Assembly: GCF_051195215.1 (NCBI RefSeq)
Contig: NZ_JBNAZM010000026.1
Coordinates: forward strand, 1-64,000
DNA: 64,000 nucleotides
DNA from: Arhodomonas sp051195215
GTDB lineage: Bacteria > Pseudomonadota > Gammaproteobacteria > Nitrococcales > Nitrococcaceae
Direction of reading: 5' to 3'
The notes below the pieces were generated by a model that saw only the letters and a program-made list of their open reading frames with translations, was not told the DNA's origin and did not search any database. Shown here in pieces: positions 40,352 to 49,749 of this stretch. The first letter of the stretch is position 1. Each line of letters starts with the position of its first letter. Position numbers and translations under genes: made by a program.

Positions 40352-43300
40352 TCAGCCGAAGCTGATGGAATCGTTCGCCCCCCGCTTCGCGACAAGTCGC
40401 ACGTACTCGATGCCAACGTCATCGAATGCCTTCACGTTGACGCTGAGCTGCTCACCTTCGACGATCTTCTCACCCGGGTTCGGAGCCTCCACGTCGATCA
40501 CCGGGCGTTCATCCGGGTGGATTCGGTAGGCCACCTCCCGGGTGCGCTCATTACCCGATGCATCCCGCACGACGACCTTCACCCAAAGATCGAAGCGCGT
40601 TTCGTCGCCGACCGGCACAGACTCGAAACGGCTGGCTATCTGTGCCAACCGGTCAACGTTGAGCAGCTGCCGATATACCGGCGTGTCAATGTTGACCGTG
40701 GACACCGGTTCCGCATCTTCCGCCGGGACGTTGCCGATCGTCCTCAACGCTGCGCCGTAATCCTCTTTATGGTAAGCGCCCCCCGCTTCCCTCACGGCAT
40801 ACGCTGTGTAGAGCTCCAGTTGCTCGACCTTTACGTTATCGTACGCCTGGAAGGCGAGTTTGAAATCCGACGCTTCCGGGGGGCCGAACCCGGGACCGGG
40901 TTCGCTAATGGCCACCTCCGGATTGATATTGTCGGCCACGCCATCGAACGTAATCTCGTGACGCCCCACGGCATTATCGGCGTCTCGGACGATAGCGGTG
41001 AGTGTCACCGGCTCGTTGAACTCGATCAGCCCTGCCGGCACGCCCATGACGAATGCCTTTTCTTCGGCATAGGGGCTGTCTCGCCGGCCGTACTCATCGG
41101 CCATCGCAACCCCATAATCGGCTTCGATGCGGTCATATAGGGCATCGAAAGCCTGGAGTATCACATCGCGACCACCAATCGCCTCGTCTTCGCGGATATC
41201 GCGTTCCGAAACAGTCGAAAGCTTCACGCCATTCGCATAAACTTCGATATTCTGATCGCTCAATTCGCGATCGTCGGTCGCCACCACGCCGACTTTAATC
41301 TTGAACGTGCCGGCAGCGATCTGCTGGCCATCCGCAGGTGCCGTAATTCGTACGCCGGGCGACATATTGGTCTGGGGGTGAACCACAAATGTCCGCTTAC
41401 GGCTGTTGCCGCCACGGTCGGTTACCACCAACTGGTATTCCGTGGGCTGATTGCGCTCGAAGAGTAATTGCGCACGAAGCTCGTCCTCGGCGACCGGAGC
41501 TGCCGGACAACGATTGTCCCAGTCCTTCCGATACTCTTCGACTCGTTCACCGCCCGGCTTGACGCGATAAATCACATAGTTTTTCAAACCGGCGTCATCA
41601 CGCAGCGTCGTTTCGACACCGAAACTTTCACCGACGCGCACCCAGAACTCGTTGAGATTCAATCGCTCGGGCGCGGTCAGAACTTTTTGATACGCACCAT
41701 TAACTTTGTAACTGAGAAAAGCGTCGAATTGAATCTGTGGAGGCTTATCCGCCCTCACCGGCAACGTCACGAGCTTTTCAGCTGTCGCGCCACTGTGGTC
41801 TTCAGCGACCAGGAGCAAATCCAGATTCCCGCCGGCACTCCCTGCCGGCACATCGAAAATCAGCTCATAATTCTCTTGCAGGTATTGCCCCGGCACTTCG
41901 TGCACCAGGTCACTGCGATCACGATACAGGCTTAATTTTTTTATCCCGCCGGAGTTATCAAGTGTTTGCGCCTGAATCCGCAGGCGCTCCGTGGGAACGA
42001 CGGTTCGCCCTTGAGGTGGCTGATCCACGCTCAGGGTGGGCGCTTGCTGGTCGGCGACCAGGTCGTAAACTACCAGCGGCTCAAGCGCCACCGGTCCCCG
42101 TTGGTCCGAATATCGGTCGACGCCGTGCGCGAAGACCGCCATGCGTGCAATCCTTGGCCGCGCCGGCACGGGAACGGCATATGACGTTCCCTCCTCAACA
42201 GGCCCACCTTCCGCGGTGGTATTAGCACGTTGCACGGGTCGTGATGCCACGATTGCCTCTCCATCGTCATTGAGGCCGGCATCATCGATAAGGGCGGTCA
42301 TGACGAGGTTGTCACGCCGGATAATGCCCTGTGAGCGTCCTTTCACGGCATGGCCGCGAGCCGCGTCCAGAGTACTCGCGTGAATTCGCAAGCGATTTAC
42401 GAAAACATCGATAGAATCGCCATTCGCAGCCTTAACCAGGGGAACGATGTCAACGTAAGCGACGTGCTCATCATTTCGTTCGGTCGCGAACAGGCTCTGC
42501 ACATTGGGTACTTCGCCGCCTCGCAGCTCATAGGCTTCCTGGTAGGAGCTGCACAGACCGGAGACATAACGGATCACACGGTAGCTGACGCTGCCCCCCG
42601 CAACCGGGTCCACCGCGATCTCGGCCGAAGAGCCTTCGGTCATATTGGGCAGAGGCCTAACACGAAGCCGGCCGTCCATGGCCTCAAGATAGGGGGTTCC
42701 GGCAACACGCACGGTAGCGGACCTGCCATCGGCCTCCGGGTAGGCATACGAAACGACGGGCATAAAGCCGTCATCCGCGTCTGCGCTTCGGAATGCACCG
42801 GTCGGGTCACGTGCGCCCCCTGCACCGACACCATGCAGGGACGTATACACGGGCATGTATCGCACCGGTGCATCCGGGGCCGCCAGATCATCTTCGATAT
42901 CCAGCGTATGGAAAGCGATCGCGCCCTTGACGGGGTCGCTTTCCGGATCGAGATCACTGAGTGACAGCTGCGGCGCAGTGTCAGGCGTTATGCGTACAAC
43001 CCGGGTTTCGCGGACCGCGTTCCCCTGTGTATCGGACGCCTCTACCACAACCGTCACGGGCACGCCGTCGGCCGGTACCGGCGTAAACCGATCGAGTCCC
43101 AATGCGACGTCCTGGACAGTTATCGCTGACTCATCCACGCCCTGGTCTGCCGCCAGGACGGATTCAGGGCGATCGGCCAGGTAAATTTTGTAGTCGGCCA
43201 CCGAGACGTTGTCACGGATCGTTACCGTCGGTGTGACGGGCCAATTCTCCGCGATCACTTCGGGGAGGTCATCGATCGTCACCGTGGGCGCCTCTTCATC

Positions 43301-46300
43301 GCCCAGGATGGTTACCGGCACCGCCGGCCCGTCGGTGGTGTTGACGCCCCGGTCCTTGACACGAACGACCAGCGTTACACCGTCTTTCCCCTGCCACCTC
43401 AACGCGGATTCGGGCACCACGACACGGCCTTCGAACTCGGCATAGAACCGACGGCCAACAATGACATCGCCAAAAGAGTCCGGGTTCGGAACGCGACGCT
43501 CCTCCACACGATCTTTTCTGGAGAGGACCGCCCACTCCAGCGAGAGCTCGCCACCATTGGGTCCGACCAGCACGGCCTCGATGGAGTCGATGTATTGGTT
43601 ATCGTTGGCTTCCCCCAATACCTCCACGGTATCGCCGGCGGTGACCGACAATGGCTCGCTGGGGGACTCAACCTCAATTCTTGGTGCCTCGAGGTCATCG
43701 AGGATCTCGACTTCCAGCAACGCCTCGGCCTGATTGCCGCCTGAATCCACTGCCAGTGCACCGATGCGTAACGCACCATTCTCAGCACGGTGCGGTATCC
43801 GCATATGCGCGGAAAGGTACTCATCGGCAGGGATGCCTTCCGGGCCGGGATCGATTGTCTCCGTGAACAGGCGTTTTCCGTTGCTCTCGATGAAAAACTC
43901 GACTTTTTCAACGGACCGGTCATCGACGGCACGTACCGTCATGGTAAATGGCTCACCCTCGACCAACCGGGAGCCCTGTGCCGGATCGCGAATGGTTATC
44001 TGCGGGGGCCGGTCTTCCCCTAGCGCATAGCGCCAATCGGTTTCCCTGACGTTGCCGAATACATCGCGCACCTCCACTGTCAGAACCAGCTCATCACCGT
44101 TTTCCGGAACATTCAGAGTGAAGGCCCCATCGGCGGCGGCTGAGTCGGGCGTGCTTCGATGGATTTCTTTAGACGCCCGAAGAAAGCGGACCAGCTCGAT
44201 GCGCGAATCGTCGTGTGCCTTCCAATGGACGTCGACTTGATCACCACGATAAAGCGTGCTGCCTTGAGTTGGCTTGCTAACGCCTATCGTCGGTGCCGTA
44301 TTGTCCGGTTTGATCTTCAGCGTAACCGTGTCGTTGCCGCGCGAGCGCTGCCCGTGGTCGTCGACTGCCTCGACTTGAACCGTTAACGTGTGGGACTCGT
44401 TGCTCAGGTCGAGCTCGCCAAGGTCGACCCGAACGCTCGCTTGCGCGGTCTTCCCCGGTGTCAGGCCCTTATCGGCGGACTTGCTCCGTACGAGCACGGG
44501 ATCCTGCGCCCCGTCCAGGAAAAAGGAAGACTTGAGCTCGTGGACCGCGCTGTCATCCTTGCCCACGATATCGAGACGCACTGTGCCACGCGGCAGGTAA
44601 CTGCCACGGTCCGGCGTTATGCGGGCGACGCTCGGTGGTTCGTCGGGCTTAACGCCTACGACGACACTGGCCGTAGAGGAATTCCCTGCGGCATCCCAAG
44701 CCTCCACTTCCAGCGGATAGCGGTCGTATTCAACGCCCGCACCGCCGGAGAACGCCGGGACACTGACCAGCCTTAATGCGGAAAACGCGTTTACTGCGTC
44801 CGGCACCTGCTGGGGAGCGAAATCCTCACCCGCGATCCGGTCATTCAGGTTCCCTGTCAGATGATACTCGCCATCGCGGCGTGCGACGCCTCTGAGCTCC
44901 AGCCGATCGACTTCAACGTCGTCATAACCACTGGCCTTGACGACGACCTCTGCGTTTTCGATTACTGGCGCAATCGATTCACCGCCTTCGGTTTTCGCTA
45001 CCGGTGGCGATACCACGTTGACCACCGGTGACTGTTCGTCCGCACCGAGTGTCACCTCGACCGGGGCGCTGGCACGTTGCTGGCCCGCGCTATCGACAGC
45101 CACGGCGTGCAGCCGCAGCCGTTGTTCCTCGCCAGAGATCTCGGGTGGCTCATAACTCACCGAGAATGGGGATGACTCGTCCGCCCCGACCAGGCGGTCC
45201 TCGACGAAGAAATCCACGCGAGAGACTTCGACGTCATCGGTAGCTTCCGCGCGGAGCTCGGTACTCAAACCGCCTACAAGATGCGCCCCCGGTTGCGGTC
45301 GCGCCAGCGCGACGTCCGGCGGCTGGTCACCCGTCACCGGTATGGTCACCGACTGGGATTTGCTGATTTCGCCGTGGGTATCGATACCCTCGAGGTGGAT
45401 TTCCAGGCTCTGCCCCTGAAGCTCCTCGGCTATCGCGATGCTGAATTCGTGAGTGACGGTAGTCGCACCGAAGTCATTGCGATCAGCGCCATCGACATCC
45501 TCCTCGGAAAAGCTGACGGTCTCGGCGCGCTCTCCGTCGACGAAGAGCTGAAGGGCGGCACCGGTCTCCGGGGCTTCGTCAGTCAGGGTGGCACGTACTA
45601 CCAGATCCGTCCCTGCCGTCGCTGTCTCCCCCTGGCGAGGCGATTCGAGCTTCACATTGGGGGGCTGATTGCCGAGTACACGTACCAACACCGCCTCGGT
45701 GGACTTGCTCTGGTCCCCGATATGCGCGCGTGCCTGCACCGACTGACTGGTTTCGTCAACCGAGATGGAGCCGATAACGCCCTCGGCCCTCCAGAGCTCG
45801 AACTTCTTCTCCTTCTTCTTGCCTCCCGCCCCTTCCAGCTCGCGGGTTTCCATGACGGGGAAGTGGGATGCCGCAACCTGACGGCCATCCTGAAAAAACT
45901 CGACATAATCGAGTTCGCTGCGTGTCGATCCACTCAACGGGACAGCGAGCTGGTAGTTGACGGAGCCGCCTTCCACGAGACGTTGCCCGCTGCGCGGCTC
46001 CTCCAGCGTCAGCGTCGGGAACGACGCGGTTTGCTCGGCGACGACTCGTACATCGCGCTCCGGAGATATCGTCTTCTGCCCCTGGCTATCCGTTACGATA
46101 GCCCGGAAGGTCAATACGCTTCCGGCCGACTCTTCGGGAACTGCTACCGAGACCTTATATGGCGGCTGTTGCCGCTGACCGGCCAGGGCTCCATTCATTT
46201 CAATTCGAACGGAAGCGACGTCGACGTCGTCCGATGCCTCGGCGACGACTTTGAAAGAGCCTCCCGCAACGGTTTGATCAGGCGGGTCGAAGCTCACTTC

Positions 46301-47686
46301 GGGCGGCGCATCCTCTGCCACGACGGGCACGTTCGCCGATATCCCCGGATGTTCCTGCAGCCGAATCGTCAGCGGAAGCGGCTCCGCTGACGGAACAATT
46401 GCGTTGGCACGCAGCCCCCGGCCCGGCGCCAGATCGAGGACGCCCTCCGCCTCGGCCGGCAACTCGTAGCGCAGATTCAGATTGCTCGCCAGGCCCGCCT
46501 GTGTTCCGTCATCGAAAACGCCGACGACTTCAGGCAACGGCTGGTACTGGTTCAGGCGCTCGATGACGAATTGTTCGCCCGCTCCAACACCGCGCGCCCG
46601 TAGCCCGACGAGCTCCTTGGATGGGTCCACCTCCACCGGAATAATGACGTCGTCGAGCCCCGGGTAGCTAACAGTGACGGTCACCGGCTCGCCGTTCGTT
46701 TCTTCCAGCGGGTAAACCACGCCGCTGCGTGTGACCGAGACCACATCCGGATCGGAAGACGTATAGGTGACACCTGTTCCCAAACCCGGCAGAGGTGTCC
46801 AGCCGCGGAACTCGAACTGGACCTCCGGCACGATAGAGACCGACTCCAGGAGGTGAGTGAACACCACGCGTTCGGGTGCCGCTTTCAGATCCTTGACGTC
46901 TTCCGACACCTCGCCCCCGGTGAACGACATCCGCGAGAGGCTAGCCTGATTACCGGATGCATCCACGGCGGAGGCTTCGACGAGCACCAAGCCGTCGCGC
47001 GCGATAGCACCACGGCTTAACTCGGCATCCACCGGGACTGAAAGCGAGAACTTGGTTTGACCATCCTTGGATGGAGGTACACGCCGCACCCCGTCCGTTT
47101 TCGCGAAAGCATTCGTCGCTGCCTCGGCAACCACACCGCCAGCGTCTCTAAGGTCGGAGGCTCTCAACCCAAGCAGGGAGAAGGAGACATAACGCAGATC
47201 GACATCGTCAGCAGCTTCGACCCTTACGTCGAGATACTGTCCGGACTCGTCACTTCGAATCACCGCCTGCCCGAACCCGAGGGTTGGCCGCGAGTCCTCG
47301 GAGCGGAAAGTCTCGCTATGGTGCTGCGTCGACCCGTCTGAATAGGTAACTGTCGCAGAAGGCGTAAGCGCCGGGAGCCCGTCGCCGTGGAAACGAACCT
47401 CGCAAGCGGGCGAGTCGTCGGAGGAGACTTGCTGAGCATCCGTGGTATCGAAGGATTCAGTGGCGCCCGCCACAACCTCCATGCTCGTGACGTCGGAGCA
47501 GTCCGATACGCGGAGGACGTATTCGTGACGCTCCTTGTCCGCGCCAAGCGGCGACGCCGCACGGATGTCCACCACAACGTCGGCCGTTGCCGATGCACTG
47601 ACCAGGAACGTCAGTGCCGCAAATACGTGCTGAATGCATACGCGCCCGCAGAACCATCCCTGAAGACGCTGGTGTCCCCTGGTCAC
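40352..47686 (-). CDS. Giant Ig-like exported protein, N-terminal fragment (2,444 codons before the frameshift stop)
   Basis: The N-terminus is a signal peptide (hydrophobic FAALTFLVSASATA, cleavage expected before DVVV), so the product enters the Sec pathway. GTG at 47686 has a GGGAAGG box just upstream. About 18 Ig/cadherin-like repeats of 90-130 aa follow, each opening with PP-x-V/I and carrying a [DN]-[DN]-x-x-V-x-x-V-x-[FL] strand (DRPPQITIRDPAQGSRLVEG, DQPPDVALARPQPGAHLVGG). The last repeat breaks at the six-G tract 40378-40383: eight out-of-frame residues and a stop follow. Adding one G joins it exactly to the downstream frame, giving about 11,058 codons (roughly 1.2 MDa). It lies 309 nt after the glycosyltransferase gene. 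Adhesive or structural surface role inferred from domain types only. Confidence 0.87.
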   Translation of the reverse strand: MTRGHQRLQGWFCGRVCIQHVFAALTFLVSASATADVVVDIRAASPLGADKERHEYVLRVSDCSDVTSMEVVAGATESFDTTDAQQVSSDDSPACEVRFHGDGLPALTPSATVTYSDGSTQHHSETFRSEDSRPTLGFGQAVIRSDESGQYLDVRVEAADDVDLRYVSFSLLGLRASDLRDAGGVVAEAATNAFAKTDGVRRVPPSKDGQTKFSLSVPVDAELSRGAIARDGLVLVEASAVDASGNQASLSRMSFTGGEVSEDVKDLKAAPERVVFTHLLESVSIVPEVQFEFRGWTPLPGLGTGVTYTSSDPDVVSVTRSGVVYPLEETNGEPVTVTVSYPGLDDVIIPVEVDPSKELVGLRARGVGAGEQFVIERLNQYQPLPEVVGVFDDGTQAGLASNLNLRYELPAEAEGVLDLAPGRGLRANAIVPSAEPLPLTIRLQEHPGISANVPVVAEDAPPEVSFDPPDQTVAGGSFKVVAEASDDVDVASVRIEMNGALAGQRQQPPYKVSVAVPEESAGSVLTFRAIVTDSQGQKTISPERDVRVVAEQTASFPTLTLEEPRSGQRLVEGGSVNYQLAVPLSGSTRSELDYVEFFQDGRQVAASHFPVMETRELEGAGGKKKEKKFELWRAEGVIGSISVDETSQSVQARAHIGDQSKSTEAVLVRVLGNQPPNVKLESPRQGETATAGTDLVVRATLTDEAPETGAALQLFVDGERAETVSFSEEDVDGADRNDFGATTVTHEFSIAIAEELQGQSLEIHLEGIDTHGEISKSQSVTIPVTGDQPPDVALARPQPGAHLVGGLSTELRAEATDDVEVSRVDFFVEDRLVGADESSPFSVSYEPPEISGEEQRLRLHAVAVDSAGQQRASAPVEVTLGADEQSPVVNVVSPPVAKTEGGESIAPVIENAEVVVKASGYDDVEVDRLELRGVARRDGEYHLTGNLNDRIAGEDFAPQQVPDAVNAFSALRLVSVPAFSGGAGVEYDRYPLEVEAWDAAGNSSTASVVVGVKPDEPPSVARITPDRGSYLPRGTVRLDIVGKDDSAVHELKSSFFLDGAQDPVLVRSKSADKGLTPGKTAQASVRVDLGELDLSNESHTLTVQVEAVDDHGQRSRGNDTVTLKIKPDNTAPTIGVSKPTQGSTLYRGDQVDVHWKAHDDSRIELVRFLRASKEIHRSTPDSAAADGAFTLNVPENGDELVLTVEVRDVFGNVRETDWRYALGEDRPPQITIRDPAQGSRLVEGEPFTMTVRAVDDRSVEKVEFFIESNGKRLFTETIDPGPEGIPADEYLSAHMRIPHRAENGALRIGALAVDSGGNQAEALLEVEILDDLEAPRIEVESPSEPLSVTAGDTVEVLGEANDNQYIDSIEAVLVGPNGGELSLEWAVLSRKDRVEERRVPNPDSFGDVIVGRRFYAEFEGRVVVPESALRWQGKDGVTLVVRVKDRGVNTTDGPAVPVTILGDEEAPTVTIDDLPEVIAENWPVTPTVTIRDNVSVADYKIYLADRPESVLAADQGVDESAITVQDVALGLDRFTPVPADGVPVTVVVEASDTQGNAVRETRVVRITPDTAPQLSLSDLDPESDPVKGAIAFHTLDIEDDLAAPDAPVRYMPVYTSLHGVGAGGARDPTGAFRSADADDGFMPVVSYAYPEADGRSATVRVAGTPYLEAMDGRLRVRPLPNMTEGSSAEIAVDPVAGGSVSYRVIRYVSGLCSSYQEAYELRGGEVPNVQSLFATERNDEHVAYVDIVPLVKAANGDSIDVFVNRLRIHASTLDAARGHAVKGRSQGIIRRDNLVMTALIDDAGLNDDGEAIVASRPVQRANTTAEGGPVEEGTSYAVPVPARPRIARMAVFAHGVDRYSDQRGPVALEPLVVYDLVADQQAPTLSVDQPPQGRTVVPTERLRIQAQTLDNSGGIKKLSLYRDRSDLVHEVPGQYLQENYELIFDVPAGSAGGNLDLLLVAEDHSGATAEKLVTLPVRADKPPQIQFDAFLSYKVNGAYQKVLTAPERLNLNEFWVRVGESFGVETTLRDDAGLKNYVIYRVKPGGERVEEYRKDWDNRCPAAPVAEDELRAQLLFERNQPTEYQLVVTDRGGNSRKRTFVVHPQTNMSPGVRITAPADGQQIAAGTFKIKVGVVATDDRELSDQNIEVYANGVKLSTVSERDIREDEAIGGRDVILQAFDALYDRIEADYGVAMADEYGRRDSPYAEEKAFVMGVPAGLIEFNEPVTLTAIVRDADNAVGRHEITFDGVADNINPEVAISEPGPGFGPPEASDFKLAFQAYDNVKVEQLELYTAYAVREAGGAYHKEDYGAALRTIGNVPAEDAEPVSTVNIDTPVYRQLLNVDRLAQIASRFESVPVGDETRFDLWVKVVVRDASGNERTREVAYRIHPDERPVIDVEAPNPGEKIVEGEQLSVNVKAFDDVGIEYVRLVAKRGANDSISFG
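40378..40383 (-). other. Apparent -1 frameshift site (G6 tract) in the giant gene
   Basis: On the coding strand the run reads CGGGGGGCG. In the upstream frame it is CGG GGG GCG; the downstream frame needs GGC GAA next, equivalent to one missing G or a -1 ribosomal shift. The two frames overlap here, and the conceptual join (VRLVAKRG-GERFHQLR) rebuilds a regular Ig repeat. It could be a sequencing error, a real mutation, phase variation or recoding. Confidence 0.9.
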
Positions 47687-47995
47687 AGCCTTCCCACATC
47701 CCTGTTATCGGGCAACGGCACCGATGAGCGAAGGCATTCGTGATGCCCACTCGTGCGGTTACCATCACCCGCTTCGGCAATTTAGAACGTCGTGGGAGCG
47801 GCTCGATCACCCGCACGGAATACTCGGGCACGATGTGCCGAGCCATGGGTACCCGGTACCCCAGACCGTCGCGGAAGCCTGGTCACCCCGTCACCAAGGG
47901 ACTCACCCCCGAATCGATCGCCACGCTCAACACAACCCCATCGAGCGTGACGTAGCGCACACTATCAAAGCTCGAGCACGACGTACAACCCGCTT
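47687..47995. other. 309-nt intergenic region upstream of the giant gene
   Basis: It lies between the glycosyltransferase stop and the giant gene start, both on the minus strand. It probably carries the giant operon's promoter, but I found no convincing -35/-10 pair and no terminator. Short open frames here on either strand lack good ribosome binding sites. Near 47850 there are two overlapping GGTACC palindromes of no evident role. Confidence 0.4.
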
Positions 47996-48715
47996 CTACT
48001 CCCACGCGGCGAGCGCATCGAGCGCGCGGCCGTGAATACGTCGCAACGCGATGCGGTCGTGCTCCGAATGTACCTGTAGACGGCTGATCTCTTGCACCAA
48101 CCACTCGACGCCGGACCGGTTGCGCGACGCGCGAAACACCTCCAGAAGGGCTCCCCAGACACGAACGTTGGAATCATCGGACTTCAGCGCACGCTCCGCG
48201 AACGCCCGTGCATCCGGGTGAAACCCGCGTGCTGACGCGTACTCCGCCATGCGCGCCCATCGATCCGAGGCATCGTCCATCGGCACATGCACGTAGTCCT
48301 CGTAAACCGGGTCCAGTCTCCGAAGCCGCTCGCGTTCGACACTACGCGTCTGCTGCGCATCCGAAACCCACCCCGGGCCCGGTGCGAGCACCTCTACTGA
48401 CACGACGCTCAACCCGAACACGCCTCCAGCTACGCAGAGCGGCACCAGCGCTCTCCGACACTTCACCGCCTCCCACAACGTACTGACGCCGAGCCCGGCT
48501 ATTGGCATGAGTAGCAAGAGCAGTGACAGCCGTTGACGCTCTACGACAAGAAACACGAGAAGCGTCATGGCGTACAACGCCGCACAGCCGAGCAGAACCC
48601 GGGTCTCAGCACGTTTACGCTCTGCGCCCCCGAAGCTAGAGTAACCGCAACGAAGCTGAGCACCACGGAAAAATCGACAAAGGCCATTGCCAATGCCGAC
48701 CGATGCCAGCGCCAA
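47996..48715 (-). CDS. C-terminal part of GT-C-like membrane glycosyltransferase with TPR-like tail (frameshifted)
   Basis: This 239-codon frame continues the membrane protein encoded immediately upstream. The usable part begins near 48630 (GGAERKRAETRVLLG), then two hydrophobic segments (CAALYAMTLLVFLVV, LSLLLLLMPIAGLGV) and a third (VPLCVAGGVFGLSVV). The last ~110 residues are soluble helices resembling tetratricopeptide units (WARMAEYASARGFHPDARAF, then an ERALKSDDSNVRVWGALLEV-type helix pair). The nominal ATG at 48715 lies inside the other frame's coding region and is unlikely to be a real start. When joined with the upstream fragment through one extra G the protein is about 584 aa. Confidence 0.7.
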   Translation of the reverse strand: MALASVGIGNGLCRFFRGAQLRCGYSSFGGAERKRAETRVLLGCAALYAMTLLVFLVVERQRLSLLLLLMPIAGLGVSTLWEAVKCRRALVPLCVAGGVFGLSVVSVEVLAPGPGWVSDAQQTRSVERERLRRLDPVYEDYVHVPMDDASDRWARMAEYASARGFHPDARAFAERALKSDDSNVRVWGALLEVFRASRNRSGVEWLVQEISRLQVHSEHDRIALRRIHGRALDALAAWE

Positions 48716-49749
48716 ACTCCGAATTGCTCAGGCAGGCCATAGGTCTCTCGACTGAAAAGCGCAACGACCTTGCGCGCCAGAAGGCCAGAGTACGACAGTG
48801 GTTCTTCGCGATAGCGATCGATTGTCTTCTCGAACCAGTATTCGCTTTGCTCCCAGCGCGACGGTCGATACCCGAGTTTCTCCGTGAGCACTCGCCCCGA
48901 TCCGAGCCGATGACCGACCACGTCGTCCCGCAGTCCGGGGACGGTAGCATGGCCACCACGAGCCTCCGGCACATTCCCCACGTAGAAATTCAGACCGACA
49001 GGAGACACGATATCCTGCTCGAGCCTGTCACTTTCCAAACCTCCGATAATCCACACGAAACCGATGGCAAGCAGGATCGTGACGCATGCTTTGGTCCTGG
49101 CGAGTCTGCTCGGGAGCTCGCCTCGGGGCCACAGCGCCCGGCCCGTTGCGACGACGACCAGAACCACAGATGCAACGCCAAGATTAGGGCGCTCCAGTGT
49201 CGCAATGCCCACGCTCAGAACCAGAATGAAGAGCCCCCCGAGACCGCCGCTTCTCAGAAAACGGAAGAATGCAAAAATGGCAACAGGCAGCAAAAAAAGA
49301 ACAAAAACGGTCTTAATGACCATTCCACTAAAAAAGACAATCGGCGCGCACAGAGCAGTCATCAGGCCCGCCGCCCATGCAGCAACACGCCCATATGCCA
49401 CGTTTGCCGCCAAAGCGACGAATATCGCACACAGAACAACAAAAACGGAATTCAAAGCGAACAATGAGCTAAAAGACGGCCCTAAAACCCGGTGCGCCAG
49501 CGCAAGGAGGTACACGTAAGGATCGTTAGGCATGACAGCGCCAGCAAACCCTCCGTCCCAATCGACGAACGCCCTGTACCAACCCGCATGCCAGTAGAAA
49601 AACGCGTCCGAATTCGGATATGCTGGACGCAGCTCAAGTGCCCTGCCGGTCTCAAAGAAATACACACTCTGGATTACTGCTGAGACGAGCCCAACCGCTA
49701 CAACCAAAGCGACCTCGTGCCGACACAGGCGCCGCCACACTTCTCTCAT
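48565..49749 (-). CDS. N-terminal part of GT-C/GT39-like polytopic membrane glycosyltransferase (frameshifted)
   Basis: ATG at 49749 is set by a GGGAGG box 9 nt upstream; the frame is open 20 codons earlier without such support. The protein has a first membrane span (VALVVAVGLVSAVIQSVYFF) and a large extracytoplasmic loop with the acidic NSDAFFYWH and NDPYVYLLALAHRVLG motifs typical in layout of ArnT/PMT-like GT-C enzymes, then at least six further spans. Such enzymes move sugars from polyprenyl-phosphate donors to lipids or proteins at the outer face of the inner membrane; the acceptor here is unknown. The frame runs out of register at the G5 tract 48627-48631. Base composition is visibly lower in GC than the flanks, with poly-A rich stretches at 49,220-49,460, suggesting separate acquisition. 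The nearby giant exported proteins are possible acceptors (inference). Confidence 0.7.
   Translation of the reverse strand: MREVWRRLCRHEVALVVAVGLVSAVIQSVYFFETGRALELRPAYPNSDAFFYWHAGWYRAFVDWDGGFAGAVMPNDPYVYLLALAHRVLGPSFSSLFALNSVFVVLCAIFVALAANVAYGRVAAWAAGLMTALCAPIVFFSGMVIKTVFVLFLLPVAIFAFFRFLRSGGLGGLFILVLSVGIATLERPNLGVASVVLVVVATGRALWPRGELPSRLARTKACVTILLAIGFVWIIGGLESDRLEQDIVSPVGLNFYVGNVPEARGGHATVPGLRDDVVGHRLGSGRVLTEKLGYRPSRWEQSEYWFEKTIDRYREEPLSYSGLLARKVVALFSRETYGLPEQFGVWRWHRSALAMAFVDFSVVLSFVAVTLASGAQSVNVLRPGFCSAVRRCTP
48627..48631 (-). other. Apparent -1 frameshift site (G5 tract) in the GT-C gene
   Basis: The coding strand reads TCGGGGGCGCAG. The upstream frame gives SGAQS...; one extra G gives SGGAERKRAETR and continues into the hydrophobic segments of the downstream frame. 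The local context, a G run ending GCG with a -1 shift, is the same as at 40378-40383. Confidence 0.75.

Noticed and set aside
47724..48035. Small plus-strand ORFs in the gap before the giant gene
   Set aside because: No ribosome binding site, Arg/His-rich composition, and overlap with the end of the glycosyltransferase gene.
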